Source: Siphonodentalium dalli
Taxonomy: Eukaryota > Mollusca > Scaphopoda > Gadilida > Siphonodentaliidae
Direction of reading: 5' to 3'
Length of the DNA stretch: 64,000 nucleotides
NCBI GenBank assembly: GCA_032622095.1
Contig: CP136069.1
Span: 15,544,450 to 15,608,449 of the forward strand
The notes under the pieces were generated by a model, which saw only the letters and a list, made by a program, of their open reading frames with translations, was not told the origin of the DNA and did no database searches. A program made the position numbers and the translations under genes. This document shows, in pieces, positions 1-10,492 of the stretch (the stretch's first letter is position 1; the number at the start of each line of letters is the position of its first letter).

Positions 1-241
1 GCTAACTTATCAGTTTCACATACCCGAACAAATCCATATTATGTCTTTAAATAGCGTACATCTGAAAAGTTATGGGTTGGCTTAGTTGTGTGATTGTCCG
101 CACATAATCTGAATTGCCCCATTATGAGTCGATGATGTGACTAAAATATTCTCATTTTCAGCACATTATGGACTGAAAATGAGGATATTCTAATCAGATT
201 ATCTACCTAAATTAAATTATTTATAAGCAGATAATGTGCGG
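1..241. repeat. R1 hairpin MITE-like repeat, left part missing
   Basis: This matches four other copies in the window (6590, 10195, 11251, 20881) and ends with the shared terminus ATAATGTGCGG. The core is an imperfect inverted repeat: an arm reading ATAATCTG...GAGTCGAT is answered by its complement after a short loop near 160-175. The start of the element lies outside the window. No coding capacity is visible. Confidence 0.6.
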
Positions 242-504
242 AATTTTGGGGAACAGTCTGTTTAAAACACAGTACAATATGGGACTATTTACATACGAAA
301 TTAGCCCATATCGGAATGATTTAATCTGCCTTTTTTCATAAACACAACTTACCAAAGCTACGCTCTTTGTAAGGTGTTTGGCGCCATTCAACGGAATACG
401 GGACTCAGTATGTACTTATTTCAGAATCAGATAGTTCCAACATAAACCTGTGAATAGTTACATGTAGGTCCAATATGAACCTATTTGCACGAGGACATGT
501 TTTA
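242..504. repeat. R2-family fragment
   Basis: AT-rich sequence sharing R2 phrases such as TTTAAAACA...CAATATGGGACTATTT, GCGCCATTCAACGGAATA and GGTCCAATATGAACCTA. It corresponds to the middle of full R2 copies and resembles 21193-21478. No gene is seen. Confidence 0.5.
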
Positions 505-975
505 TCCTGTTCTCATAAAAATAAGCACATAACGGGCTTATTTTAATGAGCGAATTAAGCTCATACTGGCATTATTTAACCTCAATGTTTTCATCGACAC
601 GACATACCAGACTCACTCTCTTTAAAATGTGTTTTAACTGTGGCCCATGCCATTTAGCTGAATAGCGGGTAGTAGTTCACTGTGGGTTTATTTCAGAATC
701 GAATAAGTCCAATATGAACCTATGTGAATCTTTAGGTCCAATATGAACCTATTTTTACGAGAATATATGTTGCGATGAATAAAGGTGGATTAAATAATAC
801 CAATATGGGCTTATTTCTTATGGAAATAATCCCACATTGGACTGTTTTAACATCCTTGTTTTAGGTGCAAATATAGCATACATATATAATGAGTCTTAAT
901 AATTCCAATATAATGAGCTTATTTCGCTCATTAAAATAAGCCCGTTATGGGATTATTTTCTCGAACACAGGCTGG
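505..975. repeat. R2 fold-back repeat, copy a
   Basis: Both ends carry the same motif in opposite orientation: TGTTCTCATAAAAATAAGC and AACGGGCTTATTTTAATGAGC on the left, and GCTCATTAAAATAAGCCCGTT plus CACAGGCTG on the right. The element could therefore fold into one long imperfect hairpin. Three further copies lie at 4573, 5601 and 21479. It is non-coding and presumably a non-autonomous DNA element; no transposase is present. Confidence 0.6.
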
Positions 976-1366
976 AAAACAACACGAATAAACACATGAC
1001 TTACCAATCAATCAATTAATCAATCAATCATGTTTATTTGTACGTTACACCATATATGGTCAAATGTACATGAACACAGAATAACAATACAAAATGGACG
1101 GATTACATGAAACAAAGTTAAGTACAATGTAACAACAATGATATATGGCGGTATATGCTTATATATGACAATATACATATGTTATACCGGTATATGCCTA
1201 TCATACGTTCAGATAATATATGTAGATGATTGGCAAACATACCATTCAGAGTTGATACTGGCAACACTGACATGGTCTCAAGTCGAAGAATCTTTGTTCC
1301 TTTTTTGTTGTACTCGATTTAAGAGTCGTTACTCTGTTGCCAAACCCCTTTCTTTTTCAATCCATA

Positions 1367-1565
1367 GTGGACAAAGTGTGCCCCAAAGCCCGCATAGTTT
1401 TTGAGTCGCTGCTGATCATTATTTGTTTAAATAGTTTCTCGTTGGGGATGTTTAACAGATTGGGTGATATGTTCTCGTAGAATAGGGCGCGCTCGTCTGA
1501 CAGAAGAAGTACAGTAAATAATTGTCGATTTCATTGCATGTTTCGCAAATTCGGTCCGCTTCGTC
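1367..1565 (-). pseudogene. LINE-2 ORF2 C-terminus, distal part
   Basis: The minus strand from 1565 reads DEADRICETCNEIDN, a cysteine motif (C-x2-C) of the kind found near the C-terminus of many LINE ORF2 proteins. A one-base frame change near 1500 then gives a segment beginning DERALFYENI and ending in a TGA stop at 1367-1369. It continues the protein interrupted at 4217. Joining across FB1 with one GATTTC copy keeps the frame. No reverse transcriptase core is present, so this copy cannot be active. Confidence 0.6.
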
Positions 1566-1610
1566 GAAATCTACGGCGGCCTGGAACCGCCACCTCCTCT
1601 TCAGTTAGTT

Positions 1611-2098
1611 TCCTGATATATCAGGTTACCTATCCTGATATATCAGGTTAGTATCCTGATATATCAGGATACGTATCCTGATATATCAGGTTATTATCCT
1701 GATATATCAGGTTACGTATCATGATATATCAGGTTATTATCCTGATATATCAGGTTACGTATCCTGATATATCAGGTTATTATCCTGATATATCAGGTTA
1801 GTATCCTGATATATCAGGTTATTATCCTGATATATTAGGTTACGTATCCTGATATATCAGGTTATGTATCCTGATATATCAGGTTATTATCTTGATATAT
1901 CAGGTTACGTATCCTGATATATCAGGTTATTATCCTGATATATCAGGTTACGTATCCTGATATATCAGGTTACGTATCCTGATATATCAGGTTATTATCC
2001 TGATATATCAGGTTATGTATCCTGATATATCAGGTTATTATCCTGATATATCAGGTTACGTATCCTGATATATCAGGTTATTATCCCGATATATCAGG
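1611..2098. repeat. FB1 left arm: palindromic tandem array
   Basis: About twenty copies of the perfect 14-bp palindrome CCTGATATATCAGG, spaced about 20-24 bp apart. Spacers are TTAT, TTACGTAT, TTAGTAT or similar. A few copies carry point changes (TATATTAGG, CCCGATATATC). Confidence 0.95.
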
Positions 2099-2162
2099 TT
2101 ATGTCTCGACCAATCCAGAGTGCCTTCTCATTGGCGGAGGCTTGTGGTTGGTTGGATTCTTA

Positions 2163-3773
2163 GTCAATATTGTTAGGCCAATGTATATGCTCTTATATAT
2201 GCGAGGCTACCAGTAGGAGACTCGCATTATAAAAGAGTTCATTGGCACAGGTTTTTGCAAAATTTCAAGGAGCCCCAGTCACGGAAGTGTTAGCAAGAAC
2301 CGAACCATCCACTGAGCGATGACCAGTCCATTATTAACCCTTTCTATACTAAATAATCATTGACGAGTAGTTCCCTTCGGAAATGATTAGATAATAAGTT
2401 CAAATGAAACTGTCAATGACACTGTAGCTCAACGTTGGTAGGTGTTAATTTCATGTTGAGCTGTCAATAGAATGATAAAGGACTCATATAGAAGAAGGAA
2501 AGTCAAAAAGTTACAATAATGTACGCAATGGGCTTGTATTCTGTAGATGATATTGTTATACTCTATTTTTCCGTCCGTCCGTGCGTCTGTATGTGCGTCC
2601 GTCAGTACGTCCGTCCGATGTCTGTTCATGTCATAACTTTAACAGTAGTGCTCAGATCTCAATGAAATTAGGTATGGATGTTCACTACTAGGAGGACATT
2701 AAATAGAGGTTTCCATCTTTTTGTTCGGATTTTCCATTCTAGAGTTATTCATCATTGTTTATCTGGAAATTTTGGATTTTTGGTCCGTCTGGTGTCTGTT
2801 CATGTCGTAACTTCAACAGTTGTGCTGGGATCTCAATGAAATTTGGTATGGATGTTCACTAGTATGATGACATTCAATAGAGGGTTCCATTGTTCTGTTT
2901 CGCTTTTCCATACTAGAGTCATTCATCTTTGTTTATCTGGAAATGTTGGCTGTTTGGTCCATCCGATGTCTGTTCAGGTCATAACTTGAACAGTAATGCT
3001 CGGATCTCAATGAAATTTTGTATGGATGTTCACCAATATGAGGACATTTAATGGCACATTCAACTGTTTTGTTTTGTTTTTTGTTCTATAGTTATTCATC
3101 TTTGTTTATATGAAAATTCTGATTTTTTGGGTCCAATCTGTCTGAGTATAGCAGTCATAAGTTATAGATATGCCCACACTAGGCGGTAATCCACAAGGGG
3201 GTATGCACCGGACGACAGTCCATCTCTTGTTTTCATTTAAAACATTTCACCAATAAATGAGGGATGCATGGTGTGCGAATGAAATCCTGCTGGCGGCCAT
3301 GTTTTCTTTTCATGAATTGCGTAATAATTGGATACCTCCCATATTTTTCAATGACATTTTTGGTGGCTCCCATCTCCCAGAAGATCCATATGAAGTTCAG
3401 TAAGGACTATATAAAAGATGTGGTCTGTATTGTGTGCCAAATCATTTAGTCATACAAAGTTTAAAATCCAAAAGGGCGGAAATGCTTTCAACGAAATTCG
3501 GAAACATTTGATATCCCCAGAGGTGACCCAAAACACGCCTGTATAAAGTTTTAAAATATTTGTTCTGATATTTGTACTGCTGGGTGTGCCAATGGATCCA
3601 AATTTGAAATCCAAGATGACTGATGGCGGCCATGTTTTCTAACGAATTTCGGGAAAAAATAGATGGCTCCCATCTAGAGGTCACCCTGAAGATCCATATG
3701 AAGTTTGGTGAGGGGTGTGTGGTTAATCGCCTACATGTACATGCCACATCACTCATCCTCATCGTCACCAAAC
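2163..3773. repeat. FB1 interior with diverged direct repeats
   Basis: Contains a GTCC/GTCT-rich microsatellite (about 2569-2625). Three diverged repeats of about 170-180 bp follow, each starting with GATGTCTGTTCA or similar and continuing with ATCTCAATGAAATT (near 2620, 2795 and 2968). A second pair of related blocks contains GAAGATCCATATGAAGTT (near 3380 and 3690). The small ORFs here lack domains and are not called as genes. Confidence 0.6.
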
Positions 3774-3837
3774 TTAATATGGAACCAACCACAAGCCTCC
3801 GCCAATGAAAGACGACATTCTGGATTGGTCGAGACAA

Positions 3838-4182
3838 CCTGATATATCAGGATACATAACCTGATATATCAGGATACATAACCTGATATATCAGGATAAT
3901 AACCTGATATATCAGGATACGTAACCTGATATATCAGGATACGTAACCTGATATATCAGGATACGTAACCTGATATATCAGGATAATAACCTGATATATT
4001 AGGATACGTAACCTGATATATCAGGATAATAACCTGATATATCAGGACACGTAACCTGATATATCAGGATACGTAACCTGATATATCAGGATAATAACCT
4101 GATATATCAGGATACTAATCTGGTATATCAGGATACGTAACCTGATATATCAGGATACGTAACCTGATAGATCAGGATACTA
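3838..4182. repeat. FB1 right arm: palindromic tandem array
   Basis: About fifteen copies of CCTGATATATCAGG with spacers ATACGTAA, ATAATAA or ATACATAA, the inverted counterpart of the left array. It is shorter than the left array, so the arms have changed copy number independently. Confidence 0.95.
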
Positions 4183-4216
4183 ACTGAAGAGGGGGTGGTG
4201 GTTCCAGGCCGCCGTA

Positions 4217-4562
4217 GAAATCGAAGTAGCGTCCGCGTTCGATGCCCAAGGTGTGGCAACTTATTCTTAATTTTGTCAGGGATTCACGCTATTTTGGGAC
4301 GGAAATGACGTTGATATATTTTTCCAAAGAAGTCATCGTTTTGAATGTTCTATACGTTCTAAGTTTGTTCCTTGGATGATCACGTCGATTGCTATTTTTG
4401 AGAAGTTTGGTGCGAATATTATCATTAAATATTTGTTTCTGTATTGAGTTATCGAAGAAGTCATTAATACCGTGACTTGGGGACATGGATGTGACTAATT
4501 GTTGACATTGTGACAGCGACCTGCTCCATGAATCCAGATTAGATTCAAATAGTTGTATGCAC
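4217..4562 (-). pseudogene. LINE-2 ORF2 C-terminus, proximal part
   Basis: The minus strand encodes a segment with KLRTYRTFK and LEKYIN, an in-frame TAG stop at 4289-4291, then RESLTKLRISCH and IERGRYFDF in the same frame. The pattern (R)-x2-LTKLRIS-x-H-x-L-x-IE-x-GRY immediately before a cysteine motif is familiar from LINE ORF2 C-termini. The ATG near 4597 belongs to flanking R2 DNA and is not a real start. The TAG and the FB1 insertion show that this is a decayed copy. Confidence 0.6.
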
Positions 4563-4572
4563 ATGCACATTT

Positions 4573-5066
4573 CAGCCTCTCGTGAAAACAAGCTCATATC
4601 GGGCTTGTTTTAATGAGCGAAATAAGCTTCTTTGGGCGTTATTTAACCGCAATATACGGTTTATATATGGACCTATAAATAACGCAAAATAAGCCCATAT
4701 TAGTATTATTTAATCTAGCTTTTTTCATCGACACGAACTACCAGATTCAAGCTCTTTATAATGTGTTTTCTATGCGGCCCTCGCCATTCAACGGAATAAT
4801 GGCTATAAGCTCACTGTGTGCTTACTACAGAATCAAGTCCAAACATTAACCTATGTGAATACTTAGGTCCAATATGAACCTACATGTATTTACCCGAGGA
4901 TATGCTGCTATTAAAAAAATTAGATATTGGACTGTTTTAAAAACCGCGTTTAATAGGTCCATATATATAGCGTGCATGTATATTAGGTTAAATAATACGA
5001 CTATATTAGTTTATTTCGCTCATTAAAATAAGCCCCGTTATGTGTTTATTTTAACGAGAACAGGCT
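4573..5066. repeat. R2 fold-back repeat, copy b
   Basis: Begins CAGCCTCTCGTGAAAACAAGC and ends ATTTTAACGAGAACAGGCT, which are inverted matches. Internal parts are also inverted: GCATTATTTAACCGC-type sequence near 4640, and AATAATACGACTATATTAG followed by GCTCATTAAAATAAGCC near the end. Non-coding. Confidence 0.65.
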
Positions 5067-5600
5067 ACAAATTGACATTATTTGAAAACTCAAAAACGCT
5101 CCATGTGGGCCTAAACGCTGGCTATTAAAACAGCCCTTTTTTGTGTATATTGGATATTTGAATATGAGATAAGCCCATATTGTGTTTAGTTTCATGACAA
5201 TAGAGTGGAAAACAAACACGAATCAACCATCTCAAGACTTACCATACAGATTGTTCTTGTGAAAATAAGCACATTTTGAGCGAAATAAGCTTATATTGGC
5301 ATTATTTAACCGCAATATACGCTATATATGGACACAAAACGCTTATAGATGTGGGTATGAGGGTATACTTTTGTAGATACCACGGTATATTTGGGTATGT
5401 GCACCATATACATGGGTACAGTATCACTGCATATTGACATTATTCGAAAACACTATACGCTCTATATGTGCTTAAACTATAGTTATTAAAACAGCCCTAT
5501 ATGGGATATTTCAATATGCGAGAAGCCTGTTTTGTGCTTATTTTTGCAATTCGTGTTGTGCAAAACAACACAAATAAACCAAACCAAGACTTACCATGTA
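5067..5600. repeat. R2-family fragments and linker
   Basis: Partial R2 segments (AAAATAAGCACATTTTGAGCG near 5262, TAACCGCAATATACGC near 5309) separated by linker of the type AACACGAATCAACC...GACTTACCAT. A GGGTAT/GGTATA-rich stretch lies at about 5345-5415. No gene seen. Confidence 0.45.
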
Positions 5601-6155
5601 GCTATCAGCTCATAACGGGATTTTTTTGCTGAGCGAAATAAGCTCCTTTTGGCATTATTTAACCGCAATATACGTTCTATATGGACCTAAAACGGGTTTT
5701 TTTTTAAACAATCCAATATGGGATTATTTTCATACGAAATAAGCCCATATTGGCATTATTTAATCTACCTTTTTTTCATCGACACGACCTACTAGATTCA
5801 CGCTCCTTATAATGTGTGTTAACTGTGGCCCGCGCCATTCAAAGGAATGATAGAGATAACCTCACCGTGGGCTTATTTTAGAATCAAATAAGTCCATATG
5901 AACAGTGTGAATATTTAGGTCCAATATGAACCTAATTACATGAGGATGTGTTGCGAAGAAAAAAAAGTAGATTAAATAATACCAAAGATAGGCTTATTCC
6001 GTGTAAAAATAGTCCAACATTTGACTGTTTTAAAAACCGTGTTTAGGTCAATATATAAAAAGTTCAGGTATATTGAGGTTAAATGATGCCAGTATGAGCT
6101 TTTTTCGCTCATTAAAATAAGCCCGTTATGAGCTTATTTTTACGAGAACAGACTG
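5601..6155. repeat. R2 fold-back repeat, copy c
   Basis: Runs from CAGCTCATAACGGG through GAGCGAAATAAGCTCC to the inverted end GCTCATTAAAATAAGCCCGTT and ACGAGAACAGACTG. The centre (about 5760-5850) has the shared single-copy loop TTTTTCATCGACACGACCTA. Non-coding. Confidence 0.6.
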
Positions 6156-6296
6156 CATATTGTCATTAATTGAACACTAAATATATGCTTGGGATATTTC
6201 AATATGCGATAAGCCCGCCTTATGCTTATTTTAGCAATTCGTGTTGAAAATAACACAAATAAACCAACCCAAGACTTACCATGCATATGTCAGCCT

Positions 6297-6400
6297 GGTC
6301 TCGTGAAAATAAGCACATACCAATATGATATTGGCCCGTGGTGTGCTTGGTCTCGTGAAAATAAGCACATACCAATATGATATTGGCCCGTGTTGTGCTT
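6297..6400 (+). repeat. 52-bp tandem duplication inside R2 DNA
   Basis: GGTCTCGTGAAAATAAGCAC starts at 6297 and again at 6349. The following ATACCAATATGATATTGGCC is repeated with it, and that stretch is itself self-complementary (CCAATATGATATTGG). Confidence 0.85.
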
Positions 6401-6589
6401 ATTTTCACGAGAACAGCTAGGCTGGAAAACAAGACGATTAAACAACTCAACATTTACCATGCAGAGGTCAGGCTATTTTCTTGAAAATAAGCACTTAATT
6501 TTATTCATATAAGCTAATGTTGGCTTATTTAATCGAAATATATATAAGCTCTATATTGACATAAAACACGGTTTTTAAAACTAACATAT

Positions 6590-6913
6590 CCGCACATAAT
6601 CGACCTATAATGTGAAATAGTTACGTATTGTGATTATTTGATTCTCAAATAAGCATATACTGGAGTCATAACCGTGATTTCGTATTATGGCGCGGGCCAC
6701 AGTGAAAACACATATTAAAGAGCGTACACCTGAAAAGCCATGGGTTCGCTTATTTGTTTCATTGTCCAAATATAATCTGCTTAGAATAGCCTCATTATGA
6801 GTCGATATTATGACTAAAATGTTCTAATTTTCAGCACATTACCGACTTAATATGAGGCGATTCTAAGCAGATAATATACCTAAAAAGCTTTATTATAAGC
6901 AGGTAATGTGCGG
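6590..6913. repeat. R1 MITE-like element, complete copy
   Basis: Starts CCGCACATAAT and ends TAATGTGCGG, an 11-bp terminal inverted repeat. An internal second inverted repeat of about 40-bp arms surrounds a loop near 6800-6830 (CTGCTTAGAAT...GAGTCGAT answered by its complement). At 324 bp it has no ORF. It is probably a small non-autonomous DNA transposon, family unknown. Confidence 0.65.
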
Positions 6914-7347
6914 ATTTTAGGGAGAACAGGCTGTTTAAAACAGAACAATATGGGACTATTTACATACAAAATAAGCCTAGTGAGCTTATACCCGCTATTC
7001 AGTTGAATGACGGGAACCGTAGTAAAACACATTTGCACTAGAATGCACCCATCACACATATATATGGCATGTTTTGTGATATCTTGCCAACAGCAGTTTG
7101 AACCACGGGTGCTGGGCCCTCTTTTGAGAGATCGATAGAGAATCTAGATATCAAATTTCAGTTCATCCATCGCTGAAATATTTGTGTGTACGGACAGAAT
7201 ATCTCTGTTATCTCCAGTTGATCTATTACACTAATTATGGTCTTAGTAATGACGTAAGAGTTGTTTGACATATTTATAGAACAATATAGACATCGCTCAT
7301 ATGAAGGGTGTGAATACGATTGGTTGCCGCTGATGCTATATATTATA
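6914..7347. other. Intergenic, no feature recognised
   Basis: The first 65 bp continue R2-like phrases (TTTAAAACAGAACAATATGGG). The rest appears unique in this window and holds no ORF of note. Confidence 0.5.
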
Positions 7348-7768
7348 CTAGAAGGTGACCCGACTTCGTCCGGGCTTTGACCCTGAATTGTCCATTTTGA
7401 AGGTCAAGGTCAAGTGGGGTCCAAAACACTGCCCGGACAAAAGTACCCGACAAACGTGCCCGTCGCAATCCATCAGGTTTTACCCGATTTGACCTTGAAT
7501 TGATCATTTTGAAGGTCAAGGTCAGGTCGGGGTCACGACTCGACCCGTCCAAAACACTCAGTGGACAAAAGTAACCCCACGTATCAGATTTCGTCGAAAT
7601 CCCATCAAAATTGGCGATATGACCTTGAATTGACCCGATTTCAAGGTCAAGGTCACATCGCACGGGCAAATTAATAGGTTTATGCCACTCCCCGGCCTTA
7701 TGTAGCCGTTTTCGAGTTCATCGCAAACACACACACACACAGACAGATCTTCCAAAATATATAATAGA
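7348..7768 (-). mobile_element. Helitron-like non-autonomous element 1
   Basis: On the minus strand it starts TCTATTATATATTTTGGAAG and ends with GC-rich GCCCGGACGAAGTCGGGTCA followed by CCTTCTAG, then T. A 3' hairpin (CCCG...CGGG) a few bases before CTAG-T is the hallmark of Helitrons. Inside are repeated TTGACCTTGAA/AAGGTCAAGGTCA blocks and a CA repeat near the 5' end. No Rep/helicase is present. ORFs in it have no recognisable domain. Confidence 0.5.
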
Positions 7769-8311
7769 CTAGCCGATGAGCCCGACGTTGTCCAGGCTAT
7801 TCAAAAACCAAATTTTGTTGTCCGGTCTATTCAAAAACCAAAATTCAAGTCGATAGCTCTACCCGTTTCCGAGATCTGGTCTGCGCATGCGCGAAGCTGC
7901 ATCGCACGGGCTCGGCGACCCGATAAACTTCGTATCCGGGGCAAGATACATTCACATACCAAATTTCAAGTCGATAGCTCCACCCGTTTCCGAGATCTCG
8001 TCTGCGCATGCGCGAAGCTAGCGTCGCACGGGCTCGGCGACCCGATAAAATTCGTATCCGGGGCAAGATACATTCACATAGCAAATTTCAAGTCGATAGC
8101 TCCGCCCGTTTCCGAGATCTCGTCTGCGCATGCGCGAAGCGGGCGCCGCACGGGCTCACCAATACGACAACGTCCACCGCCCGGTCAAACTACACACACG
8201 TACCAAGTTTCGTCCCGATCGGTCGAGAATCGTAGATTTGTATAAATGACAGACAGACAGACACACAAACAAACATACATACAGACAGAGGTCTTCAAAA
8301 TATATATGAGA
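7769..8311 (-). mobile_element. Helitron-like non-autonomous element 2 with 3 internal repeats
   Basis: The same layout as its neighbour, which it abuts. The minus-strand 5' end is TCTCATATATATTTTGAAGA followed by a CTGT/TGTT-rich stretch. The 3' end carries GCCTGGACAACGTCGGGCTC and closes with CTAG-T. Internally, AAGTCGATAGCTC recurs at 7847, 7968 and 8090 (period 121-122 bp), with CCGTTTCCGAGATCT and CTGCGCATGCGCGAAGC in each repeat. Central minisatellites are common in non-autonomous Helitrons. Confidence 0.5.
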
Positions 8312-9063
8312 TACCAATTGGGTTACATTACTAGTTTGACTAGAATGCTTTGTGTATGTCATTGCACTTCAGCGGCAAAAAACGTCAAAGTCAATTACGA
8401 CACAATTAAATAAAAGACACGCGATCATTGGTTAGTCTTTGATTATCAATGTGTCAATGTGAACATGCCCTTATAGCGACTGATCTACGGTCTTCGGGAA
8501 CATATCATCAAAATGCCAATTGCTTTGAGAATGAGAAAGCTTGTTTTCCCAGTTAATTAATAAGGCGCTTTAATAATCCATGTTTCAACATATTTTTCAG
8601 TACAATTTTGTCTAGAACCATGCGCTCGATCGTTTGGCCGGACATGGTTTATATGCACCTGCGTCTTTCGGAAATGTTTTGAACGTCGAAGAAAGTTTCC
8701 AGAAATTTGTTCGCACATCATTTTCTATGCGAGAAAAAAAAAACGATTCCGCACGCATCTTTTAGACTCGATCTCAAATAATTTTCCGAGTTTCAAAGAA
8801 AGCAATCTTTCAATTTTGTTCTTTTATGAACGATTTATTACCAAAATAAAACGAGATAACAATGCAAATTTAGTATAAATGTGGATTTAAATTACAATTG
8901 GTGCCATCATTTCATATTAGCGCATGTGCATTCTTTACATTCTGTACTTCCGGTATGACGTAACATATTCGTGGAAGGACAGACAAATAAACAGATAAAC
9001 AGAGATCCTGACCGAAAACATTGCTTGCGCCCAGCATAGACTGGCGCAAGTAAAGAGCGTGAT
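8312..9063. other. Intergenic, no feature recognised
   Basis: AT-rich, no internal repetition, no convincing ORF, no RNA gene. It may be old unique DNA between the Helitron-like pair and FB2. Confidence 0.5.
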
Positions 9064-9109
9064 ATGTCCTGTCACAAGCTCCATGAATTCCGTTCCCAGT
9101 TCCCAGTTC

Positions 9110-9705
9110 CCCTAAAATTGCACTTTTCGTTACTAAATCGGATGCGTAGCCAGAGTCATGGTGGCCACCCGGGAATCCTTGTAGTTTCGTGCGGTGCCAC
9201 CAAGCGGGCATCTATAGGAAAGGGACGCGACCATGCAGCCCCTTCCAAATTTTCTAAAATCGGGCTGAAGTCGTGCATGGGGTGTCAAAATAGCACTTTT
9301 AGTTACTAAATCGGCTGCGTAGACAGTCATGATGGCCACACGGGAATGTATTTTCGTGCGGTGCCACCCAGTTGTCATCTATAGGACAGGGACGCGACCA
9401 TATAGCCCCTTCCAATGTTTCGAAGATTGGGCTAAAGTCGTGCATGGAGCTCAAAATCGCACTTTTTGTTACTAAATCGGCTGCGTAGCCAGAACCATGG
9501 CGACCACCCGGGAATCCTTGTATTTTTGTGCGGTGCCACCCAGCGCGCATCTATAGGACAGGGACGCGGCCATATAGCCCTTCCACTTTTTTGAAAATTG
9601 GGCTGAAGTCGTGCATGCATGGAGCTAAAAATTGCATTTTTTTGTTGCTAAATCGGCTGCGTAGCCAGAACCATGGCGGCCACCCTGGAATTCCTTGCAT
9701 TTTAT
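9110..9705 (-). repeat. FB2 left arm, type-A repeats of about 173 bp
   Basis: About 3.5 units, each reading on the plus strand TTACTAAATCGGCTGCGTAG, GTGCGGTGCCACCCAGC, ATAGGACAGGGACGCG and GGGCTGAAGTCGTGCATGG in that order. They are the reverse complement of units at 11640-12537. The many short ORFs here are by-products of repetition. Confidence 0.85.
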
Positions 9706-10194
9706 GAGACCTAGTTTGTGATGTTTCGATGCACTATTGGTGGCACAAGAAGATTCCACAAGGATAGACTCGTGGCAGCTACGGTTATGCCTACGCAGGC
9801 GATTTAGCAATGAGAAATGATTTTTTTCATTATTTTGACCCCACGCACGACTTACGCCCAATTTTTGAACAACTGGACAGGCTTATGTGACTATGTTTGT
9901 GATTTTTAGATGGACTAGTGGTGGCATAAGAAGCATCCACAAGGATACCCTCGTGGCTGCTATGTGTATGCCTACGCAGGCGATTTAGCAACGAAAAATT
10001 ATCTCTTTTTTTCATTATTTTGACCCCACGCACGACTTACGCCCAATTTTTGAACAGCTGGACAGGCGTATGTGAACTAGTTTGTGATTTATAGATGGAC
10101 TAATTGTGGTATAAGAAGAATCCACAAGGGTATCCCCGTGGCTGCTATGGTTATGCCAACGCAGGCGATTTAGTAACATATCCTCGCACGAATA

Positions 10195-10492
10195 CGCACA
10201 AAACCGACCTAAATTTTAATTAGGTACTTAAAGTGATTATTTGGTTATGAAATAAGCAGATAATGGAGTCATAGTCGTCATTTCGTGTTTTGGCGCGCGC
10301 CACAGTGAAAATACATGCTAATGAGCGTACACCTGAAAAGTTTGGTTATTATTTTTGTCATTGTCAGCACATAATTTACTTAGAATCGCCTCTATATGAG
10401 TCGATAATTTGACACATTGTCGACTCAAAATGAGGCGATTCTAAGCAGATTATCTACCTAAATTATTGTTTCTTCTCAGCAAATAATGTGCT
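10195..10492. repeat. R1 MITE-like copy inside FB2
   Basis: Begins CGCACAAAACCGACC and ends AAATAATGTGCTGG, with the internal hairpin arms near 10375-10460. It is preceded by AACATATCCTCGCAC, also seen before the copies at 11251 and 20881. Confidence 0.6.

Larger units (their letters stand above)
1572..4216. mobile_element. Fold-back DNA element FB1 with palindrome-array arms
   Basis: The ends are exact inverted repeats (TACGGCGGCCTGGAACC / its complement), flanked by the direct repeat GAAATC at 1566-1571 and 4217-4222. Each arm has an outer unique part, an array of the palindrome CCTGATATATCAGG, and an inner part of about 60 bp (2099-2162, 3774-3836) containing TCTCGACCAATCCAGA and its complement. 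Arms total about 590 and 440 bp. The centre has no transposase ORF, so the element is non-autonomous. The architecture resembles Foldback/Galileo-type elements, whose arms are built of tandem repeats, but a 6-bp duplication does not assign a superfamily. Precise loss would restore the LINE-2 frame. Confidence 0.75.
1005..4562 (-). mobile_element. 5'-truncated LINE (LINE-2), split by fold-back element FB1
   Basis: On the minus strand this is the last part of a LINE ORF2, a 3' UTR, and a terminal ATTG/TGAT tetranucleotide tail (1005-1030). Both sides are R2 linker: ...GACTTACC on the left, ATGCACATTTCAGCC on the right. Uninterrupted R2 linker at 6280-6295 reads through this point, so the LINE landed there and is truncated at its 5' end. 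Element FB1 (1572-4216) later entered the coding part. The 3' tail differs from the CAAG tail of the 8.1-kb LINE, so this is a separate family. The clade is not assigned. Confidence 0.65.

Noticed and set aside
1138-1404. 88-residue plus-strand ORF
   Set aside because: It lies antisense to the 3' UTR and C-terminus of the truncated LINE and has low-complexity composition.
3442-3837. 131-residue minus-strand ORF in FB1
   Set aside because: It runs from inside repeat blocks into the inverted arm and shows no transposase signature such as a DDE pattern.
1611-4182. CRISPR-like look of the regularly spaced palindromes
   Set aside because: Spacers are 6-10 bp and nearly identical, the genome is eukaryotic, and the two arrays are mirror images inside a mobile element.
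7343-8362. Short ORFs with CVCVCD and CLYVCLFVCLSVC-like peptides
   Set aside because: They are translations of CA/CAGA microsatellites inside the Helitron-like elements.
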